Shown: piece after piece, positions 26,546 to 35,253 of the stretch | How the letters are laid out: every line of letters begins with the position of its first letter | Numbering within the stretch: the stretch's first letter is position 1 | DNA from: Bradyrhizobium sp. 170 | GTDB taxonomy: Bacteria; Pseudomonadota; Alphaproteobacteria; Rhizobiales; Xanthobacteraceae | Length of the DNA: 64,000 nt | Reading direction: 5' to 3' | Assembly: GCF_023101085.1 (NCBI RefSeq) | Contig: NZ_CP064703.1 | Coordinates: 5,394,001-5,458,000 of the forward strand | Made by a program: the position numbers and the translations under genes | Notes under the pieces: generated by a model | The model's input: only the letters and a program-made list of their open reading frames with translations | Databases searched by the model: none | What the model was told of the DNA's origin: nothing

Positions 26546-27414
26546 CCCACGCGCTCCGAGCGCGCGAAAAGTCCGGTCGGCTTGAAGATCAGAACCGCGA
26601 TAATGATCAAAAAGCCCATGGCGTCGCGGTATCCCGACGAAACGTAGCCGGCGCCCAGTTCCTCCGCCAATGCCAGAATGAAGCCGCCGATCACCGCGCC
26701 GGTGATGTTGCCGAGCCCGCCGAGGATCACGATCGCGAATGCCTTGACCGCGGCGAGATCGCCCATTTGCGGGAAGATGACGTAGACTGGACCCAGCAGC
26801 GCGCCGGCCGCGGCGGCAAGGCTAGAGCCAATCGCAAAGGTCGAGGTGTAGATCAGGTCGACATTGACGCCCATCAGCGAGGCGGTGTCCTGATCCTGAA
26901 ATGTCGCCCGCATCGCGCAGCCGAGTTTTGTCCTGTTGATCAGAAGATATGTGACGACGATCAGCATCGCCGCCGCGGCGAGCACGAACAGCCGCAGCCA
27001 GGACACCGAGACTGGTCCCAGCACCAGTGGCGCCTCGGGGAACGGCGTGGTCACCGATTTCGCCACGCCGCCCCAGATCCACAGCGCGCCGGACTGCATC
27101 GCGATCCAGGCGCCGATCATGACGAGCATGGTCGTGTCGATGTCGGAGCCGCGCAGCGGACGCAGCAAGGTCAATTCGATCGCCGCTCCTAGCAGCCAGC
27201 CGGCGACCACGGCGAGTGGCAACGCTAGGAAGAAGTTAATTCCGAGCTGATGCACCACGATGAACATGATGTAGGCGCCGAACGTGTACAGCACCCCATG
27301 CGTGAAATTCACGACGTTCATGATGCCGAAGATCAATGTCAGTCCGATGCCCAGCAGCGCATAAGTGCCGCCGAGGACCAGCATGTTGATCAGATGTTGC
27401 AGAAATTCGCTCAA
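26542..27414 (-). CDS. livH: Branched-chain-type ABC transporter permease, LivH-like
   Basis: This 290-residue permease has LVLGGTYALLGIGLTLIFGI near its start, NFTHG, FQDQDTASLMGVNVDLIY and IVILGGLGNITGAVIGG. I chose TTG 27414, which has GGGAG 5 nt upstream and gives the normal family N-terminus. Longer starts would add a basic, non-homologous leader. A hairpin lies between the binding-protein gene and this one. Confidence 0.92.
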   Translation of the reverse strand: MSEFLQHLINMLVLGGTYALLGIGLTLIFGIMNVVNFTHGVLYTFGAYIMFIVVHQLGINFFLALPLAVVAGWLLGAAIELTLLRPLRGSDIDTTMLVMIGAWIAMQSGALWIWGGVAKSVTTPFPEAPLVLGPVSVSWLRLFVLAAAAMLIVVTYLLINRTKLGCAMRATFQDQDTASLMGVNVDLIYTSTFAIGSSLAAAAGALLGPVYVIFPQMGDLAAVKAFAIVILGGLGNITGAVIGGFILALAEELGAGYVSSGYRDAMGFLIIIAVLIFKPTGLFARSERVG

Positions 27415-27441
27415 GGTGGCTCCCAGATATTCTGATGCCGT

Positions 27442-27469
27442 CGAGGGCCGCCGTCTGCCGCGGCCCTCG
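27442..27469 (-). other. Intercistronic RNA hairpin between the binding-protein and livH genes
   Basis: CGAGGGCCGC (27442-27451) pairs perfectly with GCGGCCCTCG (27460-27469) around an 8-nt loop. There is no T-run, so it is not a classical terminator. Such hairpins often protect the abundant upstream binding-protein mRNA or lower downstream expression. Confidence 0.65.
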
Positions 27470-27487
27470 CCGGTCAGCAACGTGACG

Positions 27488-28642
27488 TCAGAGCGTCTTC
27501 ATGCCGATCTTGCCGTCGGTAATTTCGATCAGATAGACGTTAGGCTGGCTCTGACCGCTTTCCTTGCCTTCGGGACCGGACTTGCGGAACACGATGTCGC
27601 CGTTCAGGCCCTTTACCTTGATGTCCCAAAGTGCCGCCTTGATCGCGGCAGGCTCCGCCTTGCCCGCTTTCTCGATCGCTGCCGCTGCGGTACGGATACC
27701 GTCATAGCCGCGAAAACTCTCGGTGCAGCCGGCGAAATCGTAGCCGCGCTTCTTCCATTCGGCGATGAAGTAATTGGTCGCCTCCGGGTTCGGCGTCTTG
27801 TCAGGGAACCAGGGCAGGAATGTCGTCAGGTGCATGGTGCCGTTGGCGGCAGCACCCGCCTGCGCGATGATCTGATCCGGATTCTGCGAGCCGCCGGTGG
27901 TGATGATGCGCTTCTTGAGACCGAGTGCTGCAGCCTGCTTGAAGATCAGCGTGAGCTGGTCCACCGCGGTCGTCACAATGATGGTTTCGGAATCGGTGCC
28001 CTTGAGCTTGGAAAGCTGCGCGCTCATATCCTGCGCGCCCTGATCCATCGTCTCGACAGTCCCGACCGCGATGCCCTTCTCCTTCATCATCTTGCTGAAG
28101 TCTTCAGCAGTGCCGCGCCCCCAGTCGTTGTTGATGATGAGGAAATCGACCTTCTTCAATTCGAGCTTGTCGACGATCCCCTTGAACGCCGCAGCCTCGA
28201 TGGCCGACGGCGGCGAGATACGGAAGATGTAGGGGTTTCCGGTCGTGGTGATCTTGCCTGACGAAGAGGTCTCGACCACCATCGGGACTTCGTATTCCAT
28301 CAGCTTGGGCATCACGGCAAGCGTCAGGCTCGAACCCCACGCCCCCATCAGCACCGGCACCTTGTCGCTGGTGATCAGCTTTTCGGCGACGGCGGCCGCT
28401 TCGGTCGGATTGCTCTTGTTGTCCTCGATGACGAGTTCGAGCTTCTTGCCGAGAATGCCGCCCTTTGCGTTGATCTCATCGGCCGCGATCTTGGCGCCGT
28501 TGACGACGTAGGTGCCGGACGCGGCGAACGCGCCCGTAAGGGGCTCATTGACGCCGATCTTGATGGTCTGAGCATTGGCGGCACCACCCAGCAAGGCGAC
28601 CGCCAGCGCTATCGTCGGAACAAGTCTGAAAGTCCGTGTCAT
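27488..28642 (-). CDS. ABC transporter periplasmic binding protein, LivK/amide-binding type
   Basis: This 384-residue type I periplasmic receptor begins with a Sec signal (MTRTFRLVPTIALAVALLGG, ending NAQ). The mature start is TIKIGVNEPLTGAFAASGTY, with VPVLMGAWGSSLTLAVMP and GRGTAEDFSKMMKEKG further on. ATG 28642 has GGAG 7 nt upstream. It is the receptor for LivHMGF. The ligand cannot be read, but the operon partners favour an aromatic or N-heterocyclic compound over leucine. Confidence 0.93.
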   Translation of the reverse strand: MTRTFRLVPTIALAVALLGGAANAQTIKIGVNEPLTGAFAASGTYVVNGAKIAADEINAKGGILGKKLELVIEDNKSNPTEAAAVAEKLITSDKVPVLMGAWGSSLTLAVMPKLMEYEVPMVVETSSSGKITTTGNPYIFRISPPSAIEAAAFKGIVDKLELKKVDFLIINNDWGRGTAEDFSKMMKEKGIAVGTVETMDQGAQDMSAQLSKLKGTDSETIIVTTAVDQLTLIFKQAAALGLKKRIITTGGSQNPDQIIAQAGAAANGTMHLTTFLPWFPDKTPNPEATNYFIAEWKKRGYDFAGCTESFRGYDGIRTAAAAIEKAGKAEPAAIKAALWDIKVKGLNGDIVFRKSGPEGKESGQSQPNVYLIEITDGKIGMKTL

Positions 28643-28695
28643 GTGGTTCTCCAATCTCACGCTGTGCATCTATCCGCAGTTCAAACCTCGTCGTT

Positions 28696-28710
28696 TCCGC
28701 GTCACGCGGA
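28696..28710 (-). other. Small hairpin between the molybdenum hydroxylase and binding-protein genes
   Basis: TCCGCG-TCA-CGCGGA forms a short perfect stem-loop in the 80-nt gap. It may set differential expression. It is short, so chance is possible. Confidence 0.35.
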
Positions 28711-28722
28711 GACGTCGATCCA

Positions 28723-29919
28723 TTACGTCGCGCTGTCCTTGTCGGGCGAGAATCGACCAAGCCAACGCGCCGCCCGCGCGCGCAAGAGACTGAAAAGCAG
28801 TGCCATTCCGTTCAGCTCGACCGGTGTGGTGTCGCCCGGTGACGTACCCGACAGGCGGCGGTCAAGATTGCCGGCAAATTCCGCGATCAGTCGTGCCGCG
28901 AGATCGCGCACCAGCCCCGGCCTTCCGACCTGCGCCAGCATGCCCGTCAGCGTGTATCCGATGGAAAGATCGACACGCGTCCCCTGCTCGATCGGCACCA
29001 GCCGATAGCGGATTTCGCCCTGCGTCGAAGACCGGCTGCGCCGATCGTTGCCGATACCGACGATGCGGCCGGACATATCGACCGGATTGCGTTCGATCCG
29101 CGCGGCACCCAGGAACGTCGCGGCAATCGGACCAATCTTGACCCGGATCGCCCCTTCGACGCGCTCCGACTTCGGCGGCGCCGTCAACGATGCGCCGGGA
29201 AGACAGGCAGCGACGGCTGCGATGTCGTCGAACATCGCAAACACCTGCTCGGGCGGGTGCGCGACGGTGAACTGCTGCTCCAGGACAGTGGCGGGGGTGA
29301 AATCCGGAATCGAGGCGACCGAACCGACCGCCTCCGGCGACGTTGGTTCGCTTTCGACCGGTCGCATGCGTTCGGTCCGGTCCGCGTCGCTTCGGCCCGA
29401 GCCAACAGGACCCAGGATCTTTCGCCCTCCGTCCGGCATCGGCGCGATATCGCGGGCGCGCCGCGCTTCGATCACAGACTTGACCGCACGCACGATACCG
29501 ACATAGCCGGTGCACCGGCACAGATTGCCGCTCAATCCGACACGGATCAGGCGTTCGTCGGCTTGCGGCAGGCGCAGCACAAGATCACGCGCCGAAACCA
29601 ACATTCCCGGCGTGCAATAGCCGCATTGCAACGCATGTTCGCGGGTGAAGGCCGCCCGAAGTTCCGTCGTAACGCTGTCGTCGTCGAGCCCTTCGATCGT
29701 GGTGACCTCAGCCCCCTCGCAGGCCACCGCATAGGTGATGCATGAGCGCGCCGGGACGCCGTCAAGCAGCACCGTGCAAGCCCCGCAGACGCCGTGTTCG
29801 CAGCCGAGATGCGTACCGGTCAGGTCGAGTTTTTCGCGCACGAAGTCTGCGAGGTTGGTACGAGGCTCCGCGAGAGCCTGCACTGCGCGCTGGTTCACGG
29901 TAAGCGCGATCATGTTCAC
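28723..29919 (-). CDS. Fusion of molybdenum hydroxylase [2Fe-2S] subunit (CoxS) with a CoxG-like SRPBCC domain
   Basis: Residues 1-155 are the small subunit of a xanthine-oxidase-family enzyme. The plant-type cluster uses Cys40, 45, 48 and 60. The second cluster uses Cys99, 102, 134 and 136 (CGYC and CRC). A linker (about 155-210) leads to a CoxG-like SRPBCC domain beginning LEQQFTVAHPPEQVFAMFDD. The C-terminus (GMALLFSLLRARAARWLGRF) could be an amphipathic membrane anchor. In CO dehydrogenase the separate CoxG protein recruits the enzyme to the membrane, so this fusion would tether the enzyme to the respiratory chain. GTG 29919 overlaps the FAD-subunit stop as GTGA. Confidence 0.9.
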   Translation of the reverse strand: MNMIALTVNQRAVQALAEPRTNLADFVREKLDLTGTHLGCEHGVCGACTVLLDGVPARSCITYAVACEGAEVTTIEGLDDDSVTTELRAAFTREHALQCGYCTPGMLVSARDLVLRLPQADERLIRVGLSGNLCRCTGYVGIVRAVKSVIEARRARDIAPMPDGGRKILGPVGSGRSDADRTERMRPVESEPTSPEAVGSVASIPDFTPATVLEQQFTVAHPPEQVFAMFDDIAAVAACLPGASLTAPPKSERVEGAIRVKIGPIAATFLGAARIERNPVDMSGRIVGIGNDRRSRSSTQGEIRYRLVPIEQGTRVDLSIGYTLTGMLAQVGRPGLVRDLAARLIAEFAGNLDRRLSGTSPGDTTPVELNGMALLFSLLRARAARWLGRFSPDKDSAT

Positions 29920-30752
29920 GCGGCGGCCTCGCGGACAGCACGTTTGAGCACGCTTACATGAATATGACGGTGAGCCGCATTCGAGAGGCCGGCCTTGACG
30001 AGAAGGGCGTCAGCCACACGCGCATCGAAGCGATCCTTGTAGTCGCTGGCAATGCGTCCGCCGAACAGCTCTGCGGCATTCGTGATGACGACCGGCGCGG
30101 CATCGATCGCGCCGATCACGACGCGCGCCGATGCGGCGCTCGGATCGATCAGGATTGCGCCGATCGCGTGCGCAAATTCCCCTGTCTTGCGACAACTCTT
30201 GGCGTAGCCCCAATGCGCCGACGGCGGCATCGCCGGGATATGAATGGTTTTGACGATCTCGCCATCGCGCAGCGCAGATTCGAGCGCACCGACGATGAAA
30301 TCCTCCATCGCCACCGTGCGCGCGCCCGCGCGGCTTCGCAGCGTCAATCGTGCACCCAGCGCCGAGAGCGCGGATACCCAGTCCGCCGCGGGATCGGCAT
30401 GGCTGAGCGATCCGCCGACTGTGCCGCGATTGCGCACGGCGCGATAGGCGATATTAGCAGCCACGCCCTGCATGGCGCCGCGCGTGACATCCGGAATACG
30501 TCCATCCTCGATGTCCGCATGGGTGACACAGGCCCCGAGCACGAGTTCGTCGCCGCGACGCTCGACCTGCTTGAGCTCGGCAAGACCGGTGATGTCGACG
30601 ATCAACTGCGGCTCCACCAGTCGCAGATTGAGCATCGGACCAAGCGACTGGCCGCCGGCAATGATCTTGGCGGCAGTTTTGGCCTCGTCGAGCACGGCAA
30701 GCGCCGCCTGCAGGTCGCGTGGACGTTCGTAGCCGAAAGGTGCCGGTTTCAT
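29916..30752 (-). CDS. Molybdenum hydroxylase FAD-binding subunit (CoxM-like)
   Basis: This is the 278-residue medium subunit carrying FAD between the Fe-S and molybdenum subunits. The FAD motifs AGGQSLGPMLNLRL and NRGTVGGSLSHADPAADW are intact, and IDITGL-like VDITGLAELK is present. It overlaps both neighbours by 4 nt (ATGA with the large subunit; GTGA with the S-G fusion). The order is L-M-SG. Confidence 0.93.
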   Translation of the reverse strand: MKPAPFGYERPRDLQAALAVLDEAKTAAKIIAGGQSLGPMLNLRLVEPQLIVDITGLAELKQVERRGDELVLGACVTHADIEDGRIPDVTRGAMQGVAANIAYRAVRNRGTVGGSLSHADPAADWVSALSALGARLTLRSRAGARTVAMEDFIVGALESALRDGEIVKTIHIPAMPPSAHWGYAKSCRKTGEFAHAIGAILIDPSAASARVVIGAIDAAPVVITNAAELFGGRIASDYKDRFDARVADALLVKAGLSNAAHRHIHVSVLKRAVREAAA

Positions 30753-33133
30753 GCCGCCGGCCTTTCTGCGTCACGCGCGGCCAAAACCGCCTCCACGACG
30801 CGATAGGGCGTAATCGGCGACTGCATCAGCTCCACGCCAAGCGGCCGCAGCGCGTCGTTGACGGCGTTGGCGATCGCAGCCGGCGGCGCAATGGCGCCGC
30901 CCTCGCCGATGCCCTTCACGCCAAACTGCGTATAGGGCGATGGCGTCTCCATATGATCGAGACGCGGCGCCGGCACTTCAGTGGGCCCAGGCAGCAGATA
31001 GTCGGCAAGCGTCGTCGCCAGCGGCTGACCGGCCGCATCGAACGGCATCTCCTCGTACAGCGCGGTGCCGATGCCCTGGGCCAGGCCGCCATAGATCTGG
31101 CCGTCCACCACCATCGGATTGACGAGAACGCCGCCGTCTTCGACGATGACGTAATCGAGGATTTCGACCTCTCCAAGATCCGGATCGACGACGACGACCG
31201 CGGCATGGGCGGCATAGCTGAAGGTTCCGGTATCGCGCTGCGGCTTGTAGCCTGCCGTGACCTCCAGCCCGCCGGGATCGACGTCAGCAGGCAGATCCTG
31301 CGGCCGACGATACCAGGTGTGCGCGATTTCCTTCAAGGCGACGCTGCCGTTGACGCCGCGCACTTCGCCGTTCTGCAGAACCACCGCAGCCGGATCGTGC
31401 TGCAACAGCTTGGCGCCGATGCGTCTGGCGCGTTCACCCAGTTCGCGGCAGGCGATTGCAACCGCGCCGCCTGCCATCACCATCGAGCGCGAGCCCCAGG
31501 TGCCCGTGGAGTACGGGGTCATCGCCGTGTCGCCGTGAATCAAGCGCACCTTGGCGACGTCGACGCCCAGCATCTCGTGGGCGACCTGCGCGAGCGTCGT
31601 CTCCATGCCCTGCCCGTGGGAATGAACGCCGACCCTGATTTCGAGGCCACCGTCGGGCGTCAGCCGCGCAGACGCCTGCTCGTGACCGGGCACCATCGGA
31701 ATGCCCCAGCCGGAATAGACCGATGTGCCATGCGCGGCCTGCTCGCAATAGATCGAGACGCCGACGCCGATCCGGCGCCCATCGGCCTCACCCCTGCGCT
31801 GACGCGCACGCACGCCCTCGACGTCGACGGACGCCAGCGCCCGCCGCATCGCCTCGGGATAGTCGCCGCTGTCGAAGTGCTTGTTGGTGATGTTGTCGAA
31901 CGGCATCTGCTCGGGCTGCACCAGATTGCGCAAGCGGACTTCGCCCGGCTCCAGCCCGGCTTCCGCCGCGACCAGATCGAGCATCAGCTCCAGCGCGAAG
32001 CAGACGCCGGTGCGGGCCACGCCGCGATAAGGCAGGATCGGACACTTGTTGGTGGCGACCGAAAACGTCCGGCAGCGATAGGCCGGCATCAAATAGGGTC
32101 CAGGCAGGATGCTGGCGACCTGCGCCGCCTCAAGGCACGCCGAAAACGGATAGGACGAGTAAGCGCCGGAATCGACGGTCGCTTCGCAGTCGATACCCCG
32201 CAGCCGCCCGTCGCGATCGGCGTAGACCGTGATCTTGTAGTGGTGCTCGCGGCAGTTGGAGCTGGCCGTGAGATGCTCGCGGCGGTCCTCGGTCCAGCGC
32301 ACCGGATGGCCGCGGCGCATCGTCAGCCAGGAAAGGCAGACTTCTTCCGGCAGCAGGATTCCCTTGTGCCCGAAGCCGCCGCCGACGTCAGGCGAAACGA
32401 TACGGATTCGCCCCTGCTCCATGCCGAGGCATTCGGCAAGACCACTACGCGTGATGTGTGGCATCTGGGCCGAGGAATAGAGCGTGAGCTGGTCGAGGCG
32501 ATGATCGAAGGTCGCGACCACGCCGCGCCCCTCGAGCGGCGACATGCACTGCCGCGCGGTCGATATCTCGCGCGACACCTTGATCGGCGCATCGAGCGCG
32601 CTGGAGATGTCGACCTCGAAATTGGTTTCGAGAAAGACGTTATCGCCCCAATGCTCATGCACCAGAACCGAACCCGGCTCGCGCGCCTTCCGCATGTCAT
32701 AGACGGCAGAAAGCTCTTCGAGATCGAGCGTCACCGCCGCCGCAATGTCCTCGGCTTCGGCCCGCGTCGGCGCGACGCACATGGCAACGAGCTCGCCGAC
32801 CTGACGCACCTTCCCGGTGGCGAGCACCGGCTGCTCGGAAATCTTGAATCCCGGCAGCCCAGATACTGCGCGGATTGGATTGACGCCGGCCAGATCCGCC
32901 GCCGTAAAGACGCTGCCGCGATAACGCTCGGGCACATGGATGCCGCGGATCAGCGCATGCGCCACCGGACTGCGCACGAAGGCAACGTCCTGCAGCCCGG
33001 CGAGGCGAATGTCGGCCACGAACTGGCCACGGCCACGCATCAACCGATCGTCTTCCTTTCGCGGCAGCCGGGCGCCGACGCCTTGTCCGGCGCCCGCTCC
33101 GCCTGCGGAAGGAAACTCGCGCTCATTGCGCAC
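30749..33133 (-). CDS. Molybdenum hydroxylase large subunit (xanthine-oxidase family, CoxL-like, not a CO dehydrogenase)
   Basis: This 794-residue catalytic subunit binds molybdopterin cytosine dinucleotide and hydroxylates its substrate with water. Seen are DIRLAGLQDVAFVRSPVAHA at the N-terminus, GGGFGHKG, GSRSMVMAGGA and the catalytic-Glu region KGIGEGGAIAPP. The loop that reads AYxCSFR in true CO dehydrogenases reads PYRGVART here, so CO is not the substrate. Relatives act on aldehydes, purines, nicotinate, quinolines and similar rings. The start is GTG 33133 with GGAG 9 nt upstream. Neighbouring amidohydrolase and transporter genes suggest hydroxylation of a ring that is then opened. Confidence 0.92.
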   Translation of the reverse strand: MRNEREFPSAGGAGAGQGVGARLPRKEDDRLMRGRGQFVADIRLAGLQDVAFVRSPVAHALIRGIHVPERYRGSVFTAADLAGVNPIRAVSGLPGFKISEQPVLATGKVRQVGELVAMCVAPTRAEAEDIAAAVTLDLEELSAVYDMRKAREPGSVLVHEHWGDNVFLETNFEVDISSALDAPIKVSREISTARQCMSPLEGRGVVATFDHRLDQLTLYSSAQMPHITRSGLAECLGMEQGRIRIVSPDVGGGFGHKGILLPEEVCLSWLTMRRGHPVRWTEDRREHLTASSNCREHHYKITVYADRDGRLRGIDCEATVDSGAYSSYPFSACLEAAQVASILPGPYLMPAYRCRTFSVATNKCPILPYRGVARTGVCFALELMLDLVAAEAGLEPGEVRLRNLVQPEQMPFDNITNKHFDSGDYPEAMRRALASVDVEGVRARQRRGEADGRRIGVGVSIYCEQAAHGTSVYSGWGIPMVPGHEQASARLTPDGGLEIRVGVHSHGQGMETTLAQVAHEMLGVDVAKVRLIHGDTAMTPYSTGTWGSRSMVMAGGAVAIACRELGERARRIGAKLLQHDPAAVVLQNGEVRGVNGSVALKEIAHTWYRRPQDLPADVDPGGLEVTAGYKPQRDTGTFSYAAHAAVVVVDPDLGEVEILDYVIVEDGGVLVNPMVVDGQIYGGLAQGIGTALYEEMPFDAAGQPLATTLADYLLPGPTEVPAPRLDHMETPSPYTQFGVKGIGEGGAIAPPAAIANAVNDALRPLGVELMQSPITPYRVVEAVLAARDAERPAA

Positions 33134-33169
33134 GGTGACGTTCTCCTCGATCGACTTGACGTGACCTCC

Positions 33170-34447
33170 TCAGGCCGCCACGGCCTGCGGCAGAATTGGC
33201 GCTACTGCTTCGTATCGCGCACCGGCGCGCAGACAGAACTCAGGCTGCAGCAGACGCTCGGCGACGACTTCATTGTTCTCGTTGTCGCGAAGGACAAATC
33301 GTCCGGCTCGCTCTCCGACTACCGAGACGTCGGCGTCCCTGCCAACCTTGAGGGCGCCGATTTCGTCAGCACGGCCGAGCATTTTGGCCGGGTTGGAGGT
33401 GACCAGCGGCACGACCTGTTCGAGCGCCAGGCCGAGCGCCATCATCGAGCTCATCGCCTGAACCAGGCTGAACTTGGCCTGGCCGGCGAAGGGATGGTTC
33501 TCGTCGTCCTCGTGCTGGTCCGGCGTGCCGGCAGGCGCAGGCACGTGGGTATTGTAGCCGTGAATGTCCGCGCCGAGCGTGGTGGGAACGATGCCGGCAG
33601 CCAGCGCCTTCTTCGCGAGACGATAGGAGAAATGGCTGCCGTGACCGACGTCGACCTTCAGGCCGCGATCGAGCGCCGCCTGAATCACGGGGTGCACTTC
33701 ACCCTCGCGGTTGACGAAGCCGCCGGGATGGCGCGTGAACGGATGCGCCAGCACGTCACCCTCCCGCAGCAAGGGGATCACGCGCTCCAGGATAGTGTCG
33801 ACATCTTCGCCATTGGTGCCGCTTTCGGGCAGGCCCCAAAGCTGACCGAAATGCACATAGACCGGCAGATCGGCGCGGCGTCCGATCTCGGCCGCCATTT
33901 CGATGACGCGAATGCCCCAGCGCGCGAAGCCGCCGATCTCCGCATGGGCCTTGATGCCGCGAACAATGTCGAGATTGGCCGTCGCCGCCTTCACCGTGGC
34001 ATCGATATCGACACCTTCGGGACTATAGAGTTGCGGATAATAATGCCCCTCGAGCCCGCCCACCAGGTAAGCCGACAGGAAGGCATAAACGCGCGACTTC
34101 GCGGGCTCGGCGACGAAATGCCGAAAGCCGGGCAGCGTCATGCAGGATGGGCCGCCTTGATCGACCAATGTCGTCACGCCGGACTGCACACCCACCATGT
34201 CGGCATTCATGCCGAAGCGGCCGGTGACATACTGATAGACATGCGCGTGGGTATCGATGAGGCCCGGCAATACCAGCTTGCCGGTTACCTCGATCACCTC
34301 TCTGGCGCTGGTCGGCAAAATGTCGCTCTGCACCGCCGCGATCTTGCCATTACGGATGGCAACGTCCCTGACCCCGTCGATGCCGGAGGCCGGGCAGATC
34401 ACGCGGCCGCCGCGCAGAAGCTGGTCGAAGGTGGCGCTGATAGCCAT
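33170..34447 (-). CDS. Metal-dependent amidohydrolase (dihydroorotase/D-aminoacylase-like), first gene of the molybdenum hydroxylase operon
   Basis: This 425-residue TIM-barrel hydrolase starts LLRGGRVICPASGIDGVRDV and has the metal pair in DTHAHVYQY. Further likely ligands lie in GIKAHAEIGG, VYVHFGQ and DVGHGSHF, and the final Asp is in TLGADIHGYNTH. It is related to the protein at 53537-54706 (same RGGRV, SGVTT and DxGHG pattern), a COG3964-like group. It probably opens an amide, ester or cyclic amide produced by the hydroxylase. ATG 34447 has GGAG 8 nt upstream. It is the first gene after the palindromic operator. Confidence 0.85.
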   Translation of the reverse strand: MAISATFDQLLRGGRVICPASGIDGVRDVAIRNGKIAAVQSDILPTSAREVIEVTGKLVLPGLIDTHAHVYQYVTGRFGMNADMVGVQSGVTTLVDQGGPSCMTLPGFRHFVAEPAKSRVYAFLSAYLVGGLEGHYYPQLYSPEGVDIDATVKAATANLDIVRGIKAHAEIGGFARWGIRVIEMAAEIGRRADLPVYVHFGQLWGLPESGTNGEDVDTILERVIPLLREGDVLAHPFTRHPGGFVNREGEVHPVIQAALDRGLKVDVGHGSHFSYRLAKKALAAGIVPTTLGADIHGYNTHVPAPAGTPDQHEDDENHPFAGQAKFSLVQAMSSMMALGLALEQVVPLVTSNPAKMLGRADEIGALKVGRDADVSVVGERAGRFVLRDNENNEVVAERLLQPEFCLRAGARYEAVAPILPQAVAA

Positions 34448-34498
34448 GGAAAGATCTCCTCTGTCCTCGCCGGCGGAGTTGGTCACCGCTCTCGCCAG

Positions 34499-34520
34499 AA
34501 TACGAAGTATACTTCGTATT
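34499..34520. promoter_or_regulatory. Perfect 22-bp palindromic operator between the amidohydrolase and marR genes
   Basis: AATACGAAGTA followed by TACTTCGTATT is an exact palindrome. Its centre GTATAC contains TATACT on both strands; on the minus strand TTTGCT lies 16 nt upstream, giving a plausible promoter whose -10 is buried in the palindrome. It lies 52 bp before the amidohydrolase start and 69 bp before marR. Repression of the operon, and perhaps of marR, by the adjacent MarR protein is the natural reading. Confidence 0.75.
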
Positions 34521-34588
34521 TTACAAGAGCAAACTTCATGCCATGATCCAGCTGTGGCGAAGCCGATCGAATCGAGCTATTCGCGCTG

Positions 34589-35107
34589 ATGTTCCGAGGC
34601 TGGGAGACTGCATTGCGGAAGGCAAAAAATCGTCGCGGCGAGACCAGGCACCGCCCCTGGCCGCTGTCACAACGGCCGGGATTTCTGATCCGGCGGCTGC
34701 ATCAGATCCATGTCGCACTGTTCCAGGAAGCATGCGGCGAATTCGAGATCACGCCACTGCAATACAGCCTGCTTTCAGCGCTTGCTGTCCGGAAAACTGC
34801 CGATCAGACCACGTTGGCGGCCGATATCGCGCTGGACAGGACAACGACGACCGGAGCGCTCAAGCGGCTGGCTGCCCACAATCTTGTCGAGAGAGCCGTT
34901 AATGACGAGGATCGTCGCGCCCGGCTCTGTAAACTGACGCCGGCGGGAGCGGCGCTCCTGGCAAAAATCGAGGCCTCGGCGCGGGCCGCGCACCGTGCCA
35001 CGATCGATAATTTAAGCGAAAGGGAGCAAGCCGTATTCGTCGATATGATGCAGCGCATCGTCGCGGCGCACTCCAATCGCGACAGCGCTACTGCCCTATT
35101 CGATTAG
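34589..35107 (+). CDS. MarR family transcriptional regulator
   Basis: This is a 172-residue winged-helix regulator. The core reads FLIRRLHQIHVALFQEACGE, ITPLQYSLLSALAVRKTADQ, the recognition helix DRTTTTGALKRLAAHNLVER and the wing NDEDRRARLCKLTPAG. The N-terminal 25 residues are basic. It is divergent from the molybdenum hydroxylase operon, with a 22-bp palindrome between them. It likely releases DNA on binding the pathway substrate. The start at ATG 34589 has no strong ribosome-binding site. Confidence 0.9.
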   Translation: MFRGWETALRKAKNRRGETRHRPWPLSQRPGFLIRRLHQIHVALFQEACGEFEITPLQYSLLSALAVRKTADQTTLAADIALDRTTTTGALKRLAAHNLVERAVNDEDRRARLCKLTPAGAALLAKIEASARAAHRATIDNLSEREQAVFVDMMQRIVAAHSNRDSATALFD

Positions 35108-35253
35108 CATCACGGTGCCGTCTGCCGCCTTTTTAACTCGAGCTGCATAATTTGTAATCACCCGAGACTTGGCGCTGTATTTCATTGGACGGAGCGGAAC
35201 GCCGCTGCAACCGATCGATCGAAAGCGGCTTCTAGCGGGCGTCGTGCCAGTTA

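Noticed and set aside
30749..33133. CO dehydrogenase (coxL) identity
   Set aside because: The active-site loop reads PYRGVART rather than the AYxCSFR type needed for the Cu-Mo site, and the neighbours are hydrolase and importer genes.
30719..34546. Very long open frame (about 1275 codons) on the plus strand
   Set aside because: It runs antisense to the molybdenum hydroxylase and amidohydrolase genes, which have clear motifs. Its translation is rich in Arg, His and Asp without domains, as expected for the reverse frame of GC-rich coding DNA.
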